Below the pieces are notes generated by a model. The model saw only the letters and a list, made by a program, of their open reading frames with translations. It ran no database searches and was not told the DNA's origin. Both the position numbers and the translations under genes were made by a program. DNA of 64,000 nt from positions 14,551,465 through 14,615,464 of the forward strand of contig CM060692.1 in assembly GCA_030686995.1 (NCBI GenBank). Reading direction: 5' to 3'. Positions within the stretch are counted from its first letter, which is position 1, and each line of letters opens with the position of its first letter. This DNA comes from Artemisia argyi. Taxonomy: Eukaryota; Streptophyta; Magnoliopsida; Asterales; Asteraceae. Shown here in pieces: positions 52,189-63,571 of the stretch.

Positions 52189-52203
52189 GGCTCTAGATGC
52201 CAC
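52189..52203 (-). other. Primer-binding site, tRNA-iMet-like (degenerate)
   Basis: Next to the right LTR the minus strand reads GTGGCATCTAGAGCC, close to the plant initiator-tRNA-Met site TGGTATCAGAGCC but with an extra base and a substitution. This identifies the right LTR as the 5' LTR. Confidence 0.5.
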
Positions 52204-52987
52204 TGTTGGAATTATAATATCATGACAATCATATAAAATAAACCAAAAACATCAAGAGAGCATAGCGGAAGCAATTACAAGATCATATAATATGTAATTA
52301 ATTAATCAAATATAAAAGTAAATACACCTTTGTGATTCTAGCCCGAACAAGAATCAAATGCAATCTTCAAATCAAGAACCCTAATTAGGGTTTATGTGGA
52401 TTATAAGAATTACCCCTTACCTCTTTTGTAATTCAATCTAAGAATCAAGCAAAAGTATGCTTGAATCGTGTTCTTGTACACACGTACTAATTCAAGTAAA
52501 AGTTTATGCAAGTAAATCAAACACAAAAAAACTTTTAGCTATGAAAATCGAATCCCTTAGATGGGATAGAGGTTGGATCGATTTTTAGGACAAGAAGAGG
52601 AGAGAAAAACACCTATTAAGTGTGTGTACAAGTTATGAGAATAATGAATCCCATGAGGTGTTTATATACTATAGTTTACTTGGAGCACAAGGCAAAGAGG
52701 AGGTGGAAAACCTCCTTATGGCCGATCGGTTTTAGGCTTCCCATAGGGATTCCGGAACCTTCTCTTGTTTCCAATTAAACACAAGTATTACTTTCCTAAT
52801 CTTCGTCTAACGGTCGTTAGCCACTCCGTTAAATACTAACGGTCGTTACCCGTTTTGTGTTTATTAATAATTATATATAACATTTAAAAAAAATTATTCT
52901 TTTACTCTTCATACGTAAAGTGTGCAATCCCACAATCTCGAGTTCGCTCCTAACACACAACTATTAATTTATGTTCATAAACTAACA
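52204..52987 (-). repeat. 5' LTR (right) of the copia-like element
   Basis: Partner of 856-1639. Its outer ~170 bp (from about 52821) is duplicated in the tandem units further right, at 59411-59605 and 63572-63767, still joined to the host exon fragment. Confidence 0.85.
52660..52669 (-). promoter_or_regulatory. TATA box of the copia-like 5' LTR
   Basis: On the minus strand GTATATAAAC, followed by a C-containing leader. It sits about 320 bp inside the LTR, a normal place for the U3/R boundary. The left LTR has the same box near 1311-1321. Confidence 0.5.
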
Positions 52988-52992
52988 CCACT

Positions 52993-53056
52993 GGATAGAG
53001 GAATTCCACAATAGTACTCTCTTCTATCTCATCTTCCTCAAAGGGGTTATAAAAAT
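52993..53056 (-). CDS. Partial exon of the same host gene, right of the insertion
   Basis: Minus-strand exon with acceptor TTCTGCAG at 53064-53057, running left to 52993, where the target-site duplication begins. With one TSD copy it joins 855-843 to make a 77-base exon whose 25 complete codons include NPFEEDEIEE and VEFLYPVQPP, in phase with the downstream exon at 707-669. The upstream codon is split (phase 2), so more 5' exons must exist. None was found between here and 64000, where the flank is filled with transposon sequence. Fragments of this same exon recur at 59611-59674 and 63773-63836. Confidence 0.7.
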
Positions 53057-53183
53057 CTGCAGAATATAAACGATTGATCCAGCTTAATCAGTTAAATGGC
53101 CATACAAACTATATGCACATTTGATCACTAAAGACAGAAAGTTTAGTAAAACTGAAACAAAATTTGGTGTTAGGGGATAAACT

Positions 53184-53328
53184 AACGGGAGTTAACGGAA
53201 AAGGGCTCTCAGTGGCGATTTTGCGAAAATCTGGAACGTGGGTGGCTTTTTTGCGCTACTTTTTGTCTCGGTCCCGTTTTTGCAAATTTGTGGAACGTTA
53301 AGGACCATTTTTGCACTTTACCCTTATT
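53184..53328. repeat. MULE-end-like fragment
   Basis: On the minus strand it starts GGGTAAAGTGCAAAAATGG and reads through AAACGGGACCGAGAC-type text that I associate with plant Mutator-like terminal inverted repeats. No partner end or TSD found. Its left edge coincides with the breakpoint of the tandem repeat further right. Confidence 0.35.
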
Positions 53329-53895
53329 ATTACTAGGTACATTTGGTGGCGAAGGGAGATATCCAAAATGGATATCTCAATTAGACCAAGTATATTTGGA
53401 TATCTCAATTCATCGAATACATATGAGTTAAAGACTGATTTTTTTAGATAACCTGAACAAATAAACGTAATTAGTTTCGTAAAAAATTTATACTGTTTCC
53501 ATAGCACAAAGTTTTAAGAATTATCATCAGCTACGCTTTCCACCTATCAAATATCATATGTATTAACGAAAGCTACATTCATTAATTAGTTAAAATACAA
53601 AGTAGACAATTATTATTGGTCGTGTCAAAATAGCAACACAACAATTGCTATGAGATATTCTTGAAAAGTCAATTCCAAAAATGGCCACTTTTTGGGATGG
53701 TGGTCCACAAAGTAGTCCTAAAAAAAAATTTCAATTTTAGTCTTCTGCGACTACTAAATTGTGTCACTACTAAGTTTTGACAGGTATCCTGAAGGCTTGC
53801 CTTTTTCCACAAAAAAAAAAAATAATATAAAAAGTGAAGTAAAATTTTTGAAAGTTTTTACGTTTTTTTCAAAAATGACAAAACTTGGTCGCAAG
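53329..53895. other. No gene seen
   Basis: AT-rich unique-looking sequence. A palindromic GGATATC motif near 53356-53406 is the only structure noted. Confidence 0.5.

Positions 53896-53931
<36 letters not shown>
53896..53931. repeat. Poly(A) run of 36
   Basis: Uninterrupted A36 just left of the hAT-like element. It could be the tail of an old retroposed copy; no body recognised. Confidence 0.8.
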
Positions 53932-53933
<2 letters not shown>

Positions 53934-53945
53934 AAAACCGTTAGT

Positions 53946-54502
53946 TAGGGCTGTAAATGAACCTGACGAACACGAACGGAGCCTTGTTCATGTTCGTTCA
54001 TTTAATTTTAATCGGACAAATAAACGGACACGGACGCTTAAACGGACGAATTGTTTTGTTCATGTTCGTTTATTAAGAAAATGAATTGTTCATGTTTGTT
54101 TATTTCGTTCATTAAGACACTAAACGATCGTTAAACGAACATAAACGTTCGAATATAAATGAAAATAGACAAACAAACATAACTTTATTTAATTCTTCAC
54201 AATATATTGTTTTATAAGTGTCGCTTTGTTTAAACAAACCAATTTTTAAAATTATAAAATTAAAAGATGATATATGAATGTAAATAGATAAATAAACATA
54301 AACGAACTTTAACAAACGCCTAATCGGACGTTCACGAATATAAATGAACGAATGAGACTTTTGTTCATGTTCGTTCATTTAACTAAACGAACGTAAAATA
54401 TTGTTCATGTTCGTTCATTTAATAAACGAACGAACTTAAAAAATCTTTTTACCGAACGGTTCATGAAATGTTCACTGAACGTTCAGTTCGTTTACAGCCC
54501 TA
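53946..54502. mobile_element. hAT-type non-autonomous DNA transposon
   Basis: 557 bp with 8-bp TSD CCGTTAGT on both sides (53938-53945 and 54503-54510). Terminal inverted repeats are TAGGGCTGTAAATGAAC and TAGGGCTGTAAACGAAC (right end reversed). An 8-bp TSD with TAGGG ends fits hAT. Interior is full of GTTCGTTTA/TAAACGAAC subterminal motifs and has no transposase. Confidence 0.85.
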
Positions 54503-54684
54503 CCGTTAGTCAAGCAAAAGACATCCATCATGTGTCCCACTTTTCAATAAAGACAAAACTGATTTATCAAATATCACATTGGCTAAACAAAAAAATCATG
54601 TTTGCACAAAATGTCACTTCAATCGAGGAAAATAATTGAAGTCACACAATTTAGGGGCTAAACGAGATTAAAATGTATACGCTA

Positions 54685-54860
54685 TGGTGGTTTGCTTGGA
54701 ATTATCGTAACAAACTCTTATTCGATAAGAAAACTCCAACGAAGTCGATCATATGGAACGAATGGCTAAAAAACCCTTTTCTTATTAATTTGTAATCTAG
54801 CTTATTGCTAGTTGTGTGGAATAAAATCGCCGTTCAAAAAAAATAACAATAATAATAAGA
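54685..54860 (+). mobile_element. Truncated LINE 3' end
   Basis: A 37-codon frame (54685-54795) starts WWFAWNYRNKLLFDKK and has IIWNEW, resembling the WW...WRNRNK C-terminus of plant LINE reverse transcriptases. It is followed by a short 3' UTR and an A-rich tail with AAT repeats at 54836-54858. The 5' part is missing, the usual LINE truncation. Confidence 0.45.
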
Positions 54861-55045
54861 ATTAATAACGACTATTTTTTAGATGAACCATTTTTTGAAA
54901 TTCTAAGAATAAAGCAGGTTAACACGTGACCCATCCCATATTCCCATCCCAGTGGCATATATAGCAGGAAAAATACTCATTGGTTCACAACAACCAAACA
55001 ACTTTTCTTTTCATTTCTTTTTCCCCAATTAAAAAAAAAGACAAA

Positions 55046-55300
55046 ATTTCACCGTTGGTCCCTAAAGTTTTTCATTTTCGTCCTTGAACTTGTCGATATT
55101 GGCGCGGTTGGTCCTTTTGAGAAACGGACGTTGCAATGCAGCGTTAGCTGACGTGTATACCATGGCTACTTTCGTCATTTCACACCAAAACATGTCCAAC
55201 AGTAACTCTCGCCGTTGGTCCCTAAAAGATAGCTGCAAGATGTTTTGGTACAGTGATTTGCACAAATCGTCCCTAAAAGTTGGCTATAAAGAAGGTTCTA
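55046..55300. repeat. MULE 5' terminal region (probable)
   Basis: Contains twice the phrase CGTTGGTCCCTAAA (near 55055 and 55212) and related CGTCCTTGAACTTG text typical of long plant Mutator-like ends. Lies about 340 bp upstream of the MULE-type ORF. No opposite end or TSD identified. Confidence 0.35.
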
Positions 55301-55637
55301 TTAACTTTTTCCAGAAGCTTTCGTTTTTCAAGATACACCTGCAAAAAACTTTCCCGCCCAATCACATCAACGTCAAAATCACAAAAGTATTAAAAAGCGT
55401 CCCGAACAATGTCCACACCAATGTGGAAGATGCGCACAAGAGGAGTGTCAGTCCCTGCAGATGAGTTGGAGGCGCAATGTGAGAATGACTACGGTAATGA
55501 GTTTAAGTCCAGTTGATTTGAGGTTATTTTTCATTTAGCTTGTGTTTATATATGTTTAGGTACTAAGTAATTGACTTTATATTTAAGAATTTAATCGCAA
55601 TTTATTCACCATTCGAATACATCATGGTGGGGCATTT

Positions 55638-56978
55638 ATGCGTTTCCCTAGTAGGGAATACGTTGGTGGTATTGAAGACATATTTGACATGGTGGATATT
55701 GATGTATTCTCAGTCTTTGATCTGGACGAGATGGTGCTTAAGTTGGGCTATACAGGTCAGAAAGAGCCTCTGTTTTACCATTATCTTAGTCCAATGAGTA
55801 ATTTAGACCACGAACTGTTTCCCCTTTCATCTGATGATGATGTCAGATGTTTGGGTTATATGGTAGGTCGTTTCGAGTTGATTGAAGTCTATATAGAGCA
55901 CGGTTGTTATAGGGTCACTGGTAAAACGAGGGTAGTAATAGAGGAAATAGTGTCTAGTCCACCTAGAGCCTCTAAGGAAAATAAACACCCTCAACTGTTG
56001 CCCCTGATATGGCCTGATAATACTAATAGTGTTCCACTTCCAGGCAACTCAAGTCAAGGCACTCCTTTTACACAACTGACTTTAAGTGAATGTGGTGAAA
56101 ATGAAAACAATGAACTTCCCCAGATTGATTCACAATTTGGAAGTTTAAATTTAAGTTTCACCCCTGTTGTACCTGCTAGTAAGGAGATTGTGGCAAAGAA
56201 ACTTGCTGATATAGTCAGGATGATGGAGTTTGAAGAGAATGAGTTAGATGTGCCTCTATCATTTAGTTATTTGGATGCCATGAATGTTGACAGTACTAGT
56301 GGATTAAGTCCTGATGAACATTTTGGTGTTGCTGACCTGGACCTAAATGTAGGGTTGCCTGTTTTTGGCCTAGATGATCCCCAAACACATACAGGTAAGG
56401 GTCAACAGGATACCATGCAAGAGGCACTAGAGGGTGAGGTTCAGCATGGTAATGGTGTCGGGCCACTAGAGGATGAGGAGGATGACATTCATAATGTCAA
56501 TGATAGTGATTATGAAGGAGGGTCAAGTGACAATGCAGGTTCAGGTGATGAAGGAAAGGCTGCAGTTATGAATGATGAAGGACAAACTGGAGTTGAGCCT
56601 CCTGTGCAAGTAAATGGTTTTCATCTAGCAAGGGATAATCCTTGTGTGAGTATTGGCAACAGTAGTGGTGATCAAGTAAATAAGTTTAGACTAACAGGGA
56701 ATAAAGCTTATGACAGCATTGGCAACAGCAGTTTAGTTGGAGAGGATGTAGGTGGAGTAGAACCTGTTTGTGTTGAAGGTTTCGAGAGTCAATCAGGTAG
56801 TGATGGTGAACCAGGTTCTGGTGTTAGGAAACAGTTAAGGGAAATAAGAAGAGCAATTAGAGTTGACATGTCAGAGAATCCGATTATGAAGTATTATTTT
56901 TTCACTGGACAAGAGTTTGTGATTCCTCCCAAACCAACCAACTTTATTTCTCAACCACTTGTGAATGGTCAGTACTAA
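55638..56978 (+). CDS. MULE-associated PB1-like protein, N-terminal part only
   Basis: 446 aa from ATG 55638. The same frame is open back to 55587, and the upstream codons (IHHGGAF) also fit the family, so the true start or an upstream exon is uncertain. An N-terminal domain at about 1-85 (EYVGG, VDIDVFSVFDLDEMV, LSSDDDVRCLGYMVG, IEVYIEHG) matches PB1-like domains found at the front of plant Mutator-like transposases. An acidic, Gly/Ser-rich linker follows (PLEDEEDD, DSDYEGGSSDNAGSGDEG). The frame ends after FVIPPKP, before any MULE transposase core or SWIM zinc finger. It is a truncated transposon gene, or a domesticated fragment; truncation is likelier. Confidence 0.65.
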   Translation: MRFPSREYVGGIEDIFDMVDIDVFSVFDLDEMVLKLGYTGQKEPLFYHYLSPMSNLDHELFPLSSDDDVRCLGYMVGRFELIEVYIEHGCYRVTGKTRVVIEEIVSSPPRASKENKHPQLLPLIWPDNTNSVPLPGNSSQGTPFTQLTLSECGENENNELPQIDSQFGSLNLSFTPVVPASKEIVAKKLADIVRMMEFEENELDVPLSFSYLDAMNVDSTSGLSPDEHFGVADLDLNVGLPVFGLDDPQTHTGKGQQDTMQEALEGEVQHGNGVGPLEDEEDDIHNVNDSDYEGGSSDNAGSGDEGKAAVMNDEGQTGVEPPVQVNGFHLARDNPCVSIGNSSGDQVNKFRLTGNKAYDSIGNSSLVGEDVGGVEPVCVEGFESQSGSDGEPGSGVRKQLREIRRAIRVDMSENPIMKYYFFTGQEFVIPPKPTNFISQPLVNGQY

Positions 56979-58019
56979 AAGCCAGACAGCCCGGGAGGAA
57001 ATGCAATTATTGTCCAAGGAGTATAGAATGTTCCTAGGTCGTTATGTCCCAACGAGGTGTGAATTCTGTAATACAACGAATCTGTGATCTGGTGAAGTTA
57101 AATATAAAAACAGGAATCTGACTGAATAACACTAGGAATGTGAATAGTAAATAGCTCTTGTCACAGCTTTTTCAGTAAAAACGTGCAATCAGAAACTCTA
57201 AAATGTAAAAGGATTTACAAACGTACGTTTAGGTTAAAATAAACGTAAATGTACAAAAACAAAGGGGGAATTATAACAAAAGATGGATTTGCATGCCTTA
57301 GCGGCTTAAATGCAAATTAAACAAACTTAAAATATTAATTTATTAATTACAAACTTATTTAACAAAACCTAAAAATGTGAAAAGTAATAAAAATGTACGT
57401 TTAAATTAAATTAAACGTCTACGTACCAAAATAAAACTGAAAACTGATCAATACAAACCCCACAAATGTGAAATTTATATTTTTGTGATCCTAATAATAA
57501 AAGAAAATTAATTATGAATTAAAATGATTTTTACAAGTATTTATGTAATTACTATTAATTAAAAACTATTTACTTATTAATTAACTAATTAAACTAATTT
57601 AAATTATTACACATAGTAAAAAGACTTAGATAATTAAGAAGATTTTTATAAATCTTATTAACCATCACAGGAATCCTAAAAATTATAAAATTATTTTTAC
57701 AACTTATTTTTAAGCTATTTCTTAATTAATTACTTAATTATTATTTAAAAGCTAAATATACTAATTTAATTCTAAAAATTAGAAAATTAAAAGTGAAAAT
57801 TGCAAAAGTAATTTTTACATATGCTAAATAACTTATAAAAGTTAGAAAAATTATAAAAAATTATCTAAGATAGAAATTAAATACTAGAACTAATTTATTT
57901 TTGATTTTTAAATTTAAACTAATTTAATTAAAATTAAATCTAAAAACTATCAAATGAACAGTAAAAAATGTGAAAAAATTACATAAAGTTTATTTACTGA
58001 TAAGGAGGCTAGGAAAAAT
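56979..58019. other. AT-rich stretch, no gene seen
   Basis: Very AT-rich with AATTAAT-type low complexity at about 57340-57960. The copy at 61139-62179 is nearly identical. Confidence 0.6.
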
Positions 58020-59340
58020 AAAATGGGGTCATCAGCTTATTCCAATAAGCTGGAATAAGCTAAACAGTCACAATAAGCTTATTATACCACAACTATGTTA
58101 AGTATATTATTGTTGCAAGTATAAACGGAACTGGTGCCCCAGAGCAGTTGGAAGGGGTGTGTGTTATAAGCATGTTTTACTATCCAAGAGGTCCCAGGTT
58201 CGACTCCACACACACCCATTTTTTTGCTTTTATTTTATTTTTTATTTTTTTTCTTTACAAAACTATTTAATAACTATATACAACTAACTTTAACAAAGGA
58301 AATCTTATTATATTTTACAAATAAGCTCTGAGTGAGCTTATTTTCTCCCCGGTTCATTAAAATAGGCAAATAAGCAATAAGCCTTCTAAATAGAAGCTAT
58401 CACTTAGCCTTAAAAGTTGTTTTTTGGCTTTTTACTTTTTATAGAACTAGTATATACAAATATTATACATATTTGAAGAAATCTTAAGTTTATAAACAAA
58501 GAAATAAGCAGATTCATGGGCTATGGCTTATCAGTTAAGTTGATCAAGCTCACAGTCAAGTCAAAAGCTCATAAAAGCTTGGAAAAAGCTATATAGTGTA
58601 AACTAAGAGTAAAAATATGTATGTACATGTATTATAGACAGATTTATACAAGCTTGTATAATGGAATTGACAAATAAGCTTGAAACAAGCAAATAAGCAC
58701 TTCCAAGTAACTTGAAATCCAAACACCCCTGCAGTCAATAATTTGGTCAAAATAAGCCTACAAAATAAGCTCATAAGACCAAATAAGCTCTGGAATAGCA
58801 AGCTGAGGTGGTTGGCTTTCCAAAAAGCCCAAGTTCACCTAGTGGAGTCCACTAGTGAGCTTATGGAGGGCTTATGAAGTAACCCTGAGTATACTGATTG
58901 CTCAACATACTCAGGAAATGGGGCACACAAAAAGCTTCTTGCAGCCCTTATTAATAAGCTACAAGATGAGATTTAAGAATTGGAACTTAGAATATGGTAG
59001 ATTAGCTCCACAAGGAACCAAATATCACAAGCTTAGTCCAACTGATAAGCTTTCTGTGGGCTTATGAAAATGCTAGTGAACACTGGGTTACCTAGTATTC
59101 AATGGAAAATGGGACAAGGTTTAAGCAAATAGCAAGCTTATTAAATAAGCCATAACATGAGGTTTGAGACTGAAAACCTTGAGACTGATATAGAAGCTTT
59201 CCAAAAAGTCTAAATTCACAAGATAAGCTCAATTAATGAGCTCTATAAGTGCTTATGAAATAAGCACTTATAGGCTGAGTTCTTAGTTATAAAGTGAATT
59301 GAACGAAATGTCAAGCCAAGTATAGCTTATCACTTAAGCT
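58020..59340. repeat. Region packed with ATAAGC/GCTTAT motifs
   Basis: Twenty-seven ATAAGC or GCTTAT motifs counted by eye in about 1.3 kb, in both directions, often as AATAAGCTTATT. This kind of enrichment is seen in subterminal regions of plant DNA transposons where transposase binds. No TIR pair found. An internal CCAAACACCCC phrase near 58720 resembles a MITE end. Confidence 0.5.
58129..58216 (+). repeat. tRNA-derived SINE-like fragment
   Basis: Perfect pol III box B GGTTCGACTCC at 58197-58207 and a box-A-like GAGCAGTTGG at about 58142-58151. Acceptor-stem pairing is poor, so it is not a working tRNA. A T-rich tract follows. Copy at 62290-62377. Confidence 0.4.
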
Positions 59341-59410
59341 ATGAAGCTCAGGATAAGACTAATCCAGTTGCTTTGCTACTTCACTTAATCAATGAATCAC
59401 AAAATTGGGT

Positions 59411-59605
59411 CCACTCCGTTAAATACTAACGGTCGTTAGCCACTCCGTTAAATACTAACGGTCGTTACCCGTTTTGTGTTTATTAATAATTATATATAAC
59501 ATTTAAAAAAAATATTCTTTTACTCTTCATACGTAAAGTGTGCAATCCCACGTTCTCGAGTTCGCTCCTAACACACAACTATTAATTTATGTTCATAAAC
59601 TAACA
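59411..59605 (-). repeat. Copied LTR end of the copia-like element
   Basis: Matches about 52821-52987, with an extra CCACTCCGTTAAATACTAAC repeat at the left junction. Confidence 0.75.
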
Positions 59606-59610
59606 CCATT

Positions 59611-59674
59611 GGATAGAGGAATTCCACAATAGTACTCTCTTCTATCTCGTCTTCCTCAAAGGGGTTATAAAAAT
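59611..59674 (-). pseudogene. Copied host-gene exon fragment (unit 2)
   Basis: Same 64 bases as 52993-53056 with one silent change (GAT to GAC on the minus strand). The left neighbour is LTR, so the true donor is absent. Confidence 0.7.
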
Positions 59675-59848
59675 CTGCAGAATATAAACGATTGATCCAG
59701 CTTAATCAGTTAAATGGCCATACAAACTATATGCACATTTGATCACTAAAGACAGAAAGTTTAGTAAAACTGAAACAAAATTTGGTGTTAGGGGATAAAC
59801 TGGTTCCCTAGCAGGGAATACGTTGGTGGTATTGAAGACATATTTGAC

Positions 59849-61138
59849 ATGGTGGATATTGATGTATTCTCAGTCTTTGATCTGGACGAGATGGTGCTTA
59901 AGTTGGGCTATACAGGTCAGAAAGAGCCTCTGTTTTACCATTATCTTAGTCCAATGAGTAATTTAGACCACGAACTGTTTCCCCTTTCATCTGATGATGA
60001 TGTCAGATGTTTGGGTTATATGGTAGGTCGTTTCGAGTTGATTGAAGTCTATATAGAGCACGGTTGTTCTAGGGTCACTGGTAAAACGAGGGTAGTAATA
60101 GAGGAAATAGTGTCTAGTCCACCTAGAGCCTCTAAGGAAAATAAACACCCTCAACTGTTGCCCCTGATATGGCCTGATAATACTAATAGTGTTCCACTTC
60201 CAGGCAACTCAAGTCAAGGCACTCCTTTTACACAACTGACTTTAAGTGAATGTGGTGAAAATGAAAACAATGAACTTCCCCAGATTGATTCACAATTTGG
60301 AAGTTTAAATTTAAGTTTCACCCCTGTTGTACCTGCTAGTAAGGAGATTGTGGCAAAGAAACTTGCTGATATAGTCAGGATGATGGAGTTTGAAGAGAAT
60401 GAGTTAGATGTGCCTCTATCATTTAGTTATTTGGATGCCATGAATGTTGACAGTACTAGTGGATTAAGTCCTGATGAACATTTTGGTGTTGCTGACCTGG
60501 ACCTAAATGTAGGGTTGCCTGTTTTTGGCCTAGATGATCCCCAAACACATACAGGTAAGGGTCAACAGGATACCATGCAAGAGGCACTAGAGGGTGAGGT
60601 TCAGCATGGTAATGGTGTCGGGCCACTAGAGGATGAGGAGGATGACATTCATAATGTCAATGATAGTGATTATGAAGGAGGGTCAAGTGACAATGCAGGT
60701 TCAGGTGATGAAGGAAAGGCTGCAGTTATGAATGATGAAGGACAAACTGGAGTTGAGCCTCCTGTGCAAGTAAATGGTTTTCATCTAGCAAGGGATAATC
60801 CTTGTGTGAGTATTGGCAACAGTAGTGGTGATCAAGTAAATAAGTTTAGACTAACAGGGAATAAAGCTTATGACAGCATTGGCAACAGCAGTTTAGTTGG
60901 AGAGGGTGTAGGTGGAGTAGAACCTGTTTGTGTTGAAGGTTTCGAGAGTCAATCAGGTAGTGATGGTGAACCAGATTCTGGTGTTAGGAAACAGTTAAGG
61001 GAAATAAGAAGAGCAATTAGAGTTGACATGTCAGAGAATCCGATTATGAAGTATTATTTTTTCACTGGACAAGAGTTTGTGATTCCTCCCAAACCAACCA
61101 ACTTTATTTCTCAACCACTTGTGAATGGTCAGTACTAA
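59849..61138 (+). CDS. MULE-associated PB1-like protein, second copy
   Basis: 429 aa, differing from the first copy by three substitutions seen by eye (Tyr to Ser, Asp to Gly, Gly to Asp). The upstream ATG is lost at the unit junction, so the first in-frame ATG is at VDIDVF. Domains as in the first copy; likewise lacks the transposase core. Confidence 0.6.
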   Translation: MVDIDVFSVFDLDEMVLKLGYTGQKEPLFYHYLSPMSNLDHELFPLSSDDDVRCLGYMVGRFELIEVYIEHGCSRVTGKTRVVIEEIVSSPPRASKENKHPQLLPLIWPDNTNSVPLPGNSSQGTPFTQLTLSECGENENNELPQIDSQFGSLNLSFTPVVPASKEIVAKKLADIVRMMEFEENELDVPLSFSYLDAMNVDSTSGLSPDEHFGVADLDLNVGLPVFGLDDPQTHTGKGQQDTMQEALEGEVQHGNGVGPLEDEEDDIHNVNDSDYEGGSSDNAGSGDEGKAAVMNDEGQTGVEPPVQVNGFHLARDNPCVSIGNSSGDQVNKFRLTGNKAYDSIGNSSLVGEGVGGVEPVCVEGFESQSGSDGEPDSGVRKQLREIRRAIRVDMSENPIMKYYFFTGQEFVIPPKPTNFISQPLVNGQY

Positions 61139-62179
61139 AAGCCAGACAGCCCGGGAGGAAATGCAATTATTGTCCAAGGAGTATAGAATGTTCCTAGGTC
61201 GTTATGTCCCAACGAGGTGTGAATTCTGTAATACAACGAATCTGTGATCTGGTGAAGTTAAATATAAAAACAGGAATCTGACTGACTAACACTAGGAATG
61301 TGAATAGTAAATAGCTCTTGTCACAGCTATTTCAGTAAAAACGTGCAATCAGAAACTCTAAAATGTAAAAGGATTTACAAACGTACGTTTAGGTTAAAAT
61401 AAACGTAAATGTACAAAAACAAAGGGGGAATTATAACAAAAGATGGATTTGCATGCCTTAGCGGCTTAAATGCAAATTAAACAAACTTAAAATATTAATT
61501 TATTAATTACAAACTTATTTAACAAAACCTAAAAATGTGAAAAGTAATAAAAATGTACGTTTAAATTAAATTAAACGTCTACGTACCAAAATAAAACTGA
61601 AAACTGATCAATACAAACCCCACAAATGTGAAATTTATATTTTTGTGATCCTAATAATAAAAGAAAATTAATTATGAATTAAAATGATTTTTACAAGTAT
61701 TTATGTAATTACTATTAATTAAAAACTATTTACTTATTAATTAACTAATTAAACTAATTTAAATTATTACACATAGTAAAAAGACTTAGATAATTAAGAA
61801 GATTTTTATAAATCTTATTAACCATCACAGGAATCCTAAAAATTATAAAATTATTTTTACAACTTATTTTTAAGCTATTTCTTAATTAATTACTTAATTA
61901 TTATTTAAAAGCTAAATATACTAATTTATTTCTAAAAATTAGAAAATTAAAAGTGAAAATTGCAAAAGTAATTTTTACATATGCTAAATAACTTATAAAA
62001 GTTAGAAAAATTATAAAAAATTATCTAAGATAGAAATTAAATACTAGAACTAATTTATTTTTGATTTTTAAATTTAAACTAATTTAATTAAAATTAAATC
62101 TAAAAACTATCAAATGAACAGTAAAAAATGTGAAAAAATTACATAAAGTTTATTTACTGATAAGGAGGCTAGGAAAAAT
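61139..62179. other. AT-rich stretch in unit 2, no gene seen
   Basis: Near-identical to 56979-58019. Confidence 0.6.
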
Positions 62180-63501
62180 AAAATGGGGTCATCAGCTTAT
62201 TCCAATAAGCTGGAATAAGCTAAACAGTCACAATAAGCTTATTATACCACAACTATGTTAAGTATATTATTGTTGCAAGTATAAACGGAACTGGTGCCCC
62301 AGAGCAGTTGGAAGGGGTGTGTGTTATAAGCATGTTTTACTATCCAAGAGGTCCCAGGTTCGACTCCACACACACCCATTTTTTTGCTTTTATTTTATTT
62401 TTTATTTTTTTTTTCTTTACAAAACTATTTAATAACTATATACAACTAACTTTAACAAAGGAAATCTTATTATATTTTACAAATAAGCTCTGAGTGAGCT
62501 TATTTTCTCCCCGGTTCATTAAAATAGGCAAATAAGCAATAAGCCTTCTAAATAGAAGCTATCACTTAGCCTTAAAAGTTGTTTTTGGCTTTTTACTTTT
62601 TATAGAACTAGTATATACAAATATTATACATATTTGAAGAAATCTTAAGTTTATAAACAAAGAAATAAGCAGATTCATGGGCTATGGCTTATCAGTTAAG
62701 TTGATCAAGCTCACAGTCAAGTCAAAAGCTCATAAAAGCTTGGAAAAAGCTATATAGTGTAAACTAAGAGTAAAAATATGTATGTACATGTATTATAGAC
62801 AGATTTATACAAGCTTGTATAATGGAATTGACAAATAAGCTTGAAACAAGCAAATAAGCACTTCCAAGTAACTTGAAATCCAAACACCCCTGCAGTCAAT
62901 AATTTGGTCAAAATAAGCCTACAAAATAAGCTCATAAGACCAAATAAGCTCTGGAATAGCAAGCTGAGGTGGTTGGCTTTCCAAAAAGCCCAAGTTCACC
63001 TAGTGGAGTCCACTAGTGAGCTTATGGAGGGCTTATGAAGTAACCCTGAGTATACTGATTGCTCAACATACTCAGGAAATGGGGCACACAAAAAGCTTCT
63101 TGCAGCCCTTATTAATAAGCTACAAGATGAGATTTAAGAATTGGAACTTAGAATATGGTAGATTAGCTCCACAAGGAACCAAATATCACAAGCTTAGTCC
63201 AACTGATAAGCTTTCTGTGGGCTTATGAAAATGCTAGTGAACACTGGGTTACCTAGTATTCAATGGAAAATGGGACAAGGTTTAAGCAAATAGCAGGCTT
63301 ATTAAATAAGCCATAACATGAGGTTTGAGACTGAAAACCTTGAGACTGGTATAGAAGCTTTCCAAAAAGTCTAAATTCACAAGATAAGCTCAATTAATGA
63401 GCTCTATAAGTGCTTATGAAATAAGCACTTATAGGCTGAGTTCTTAGTTATAAAGTGAATTGAACGAAATGTCAAGCCAAGTATAGCTTATCACTTAAGC
63501 T
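62180..63501. repeat. ATAAGC-rich region, second copy, with SINE-like fragment
   Basis: Near-identical to 58020-59340. Box B at 62357-62367. A few substitutions, such as CAAGCTT to CAGGCTT near 63294. Confidence 0.5.
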
Positions 63502-63571
63502 ATGAAGCTCAGGATAAGACTAATCCAGTTGCTTTGCTACTTCACTTAATCAATGAATCACAAAATTGGAT

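Larger units (their letters stand above)
59411..63571. repeat. Chimeric tandem repeat, full unit (4161 bp)
   Basis: Order: copia-like LTR end (59411-59605), host exon fragment (59611-59674), intron piece to 59800, then the MULE ORF, AT-rich stretch, SINE-like piece and ATAAGC region. The next unit starts at 63572 with the same order. Compared with the single-copy locus at 52821-59410, the 2.4 kb between 53184 and about 55642 is missing. Few base differences between units. Confidence 0.8.

Noticed and set aside
53761..54084. 107-aa ORF with a Lys run
   Set aside because: Created by the poly(A) tract and the hAT-like element end.
58129..58216. Functional tRNA gene
   Set aside because: Box B is perfect, but the acceptor and anticodon stems do not fold; more like a SINE.
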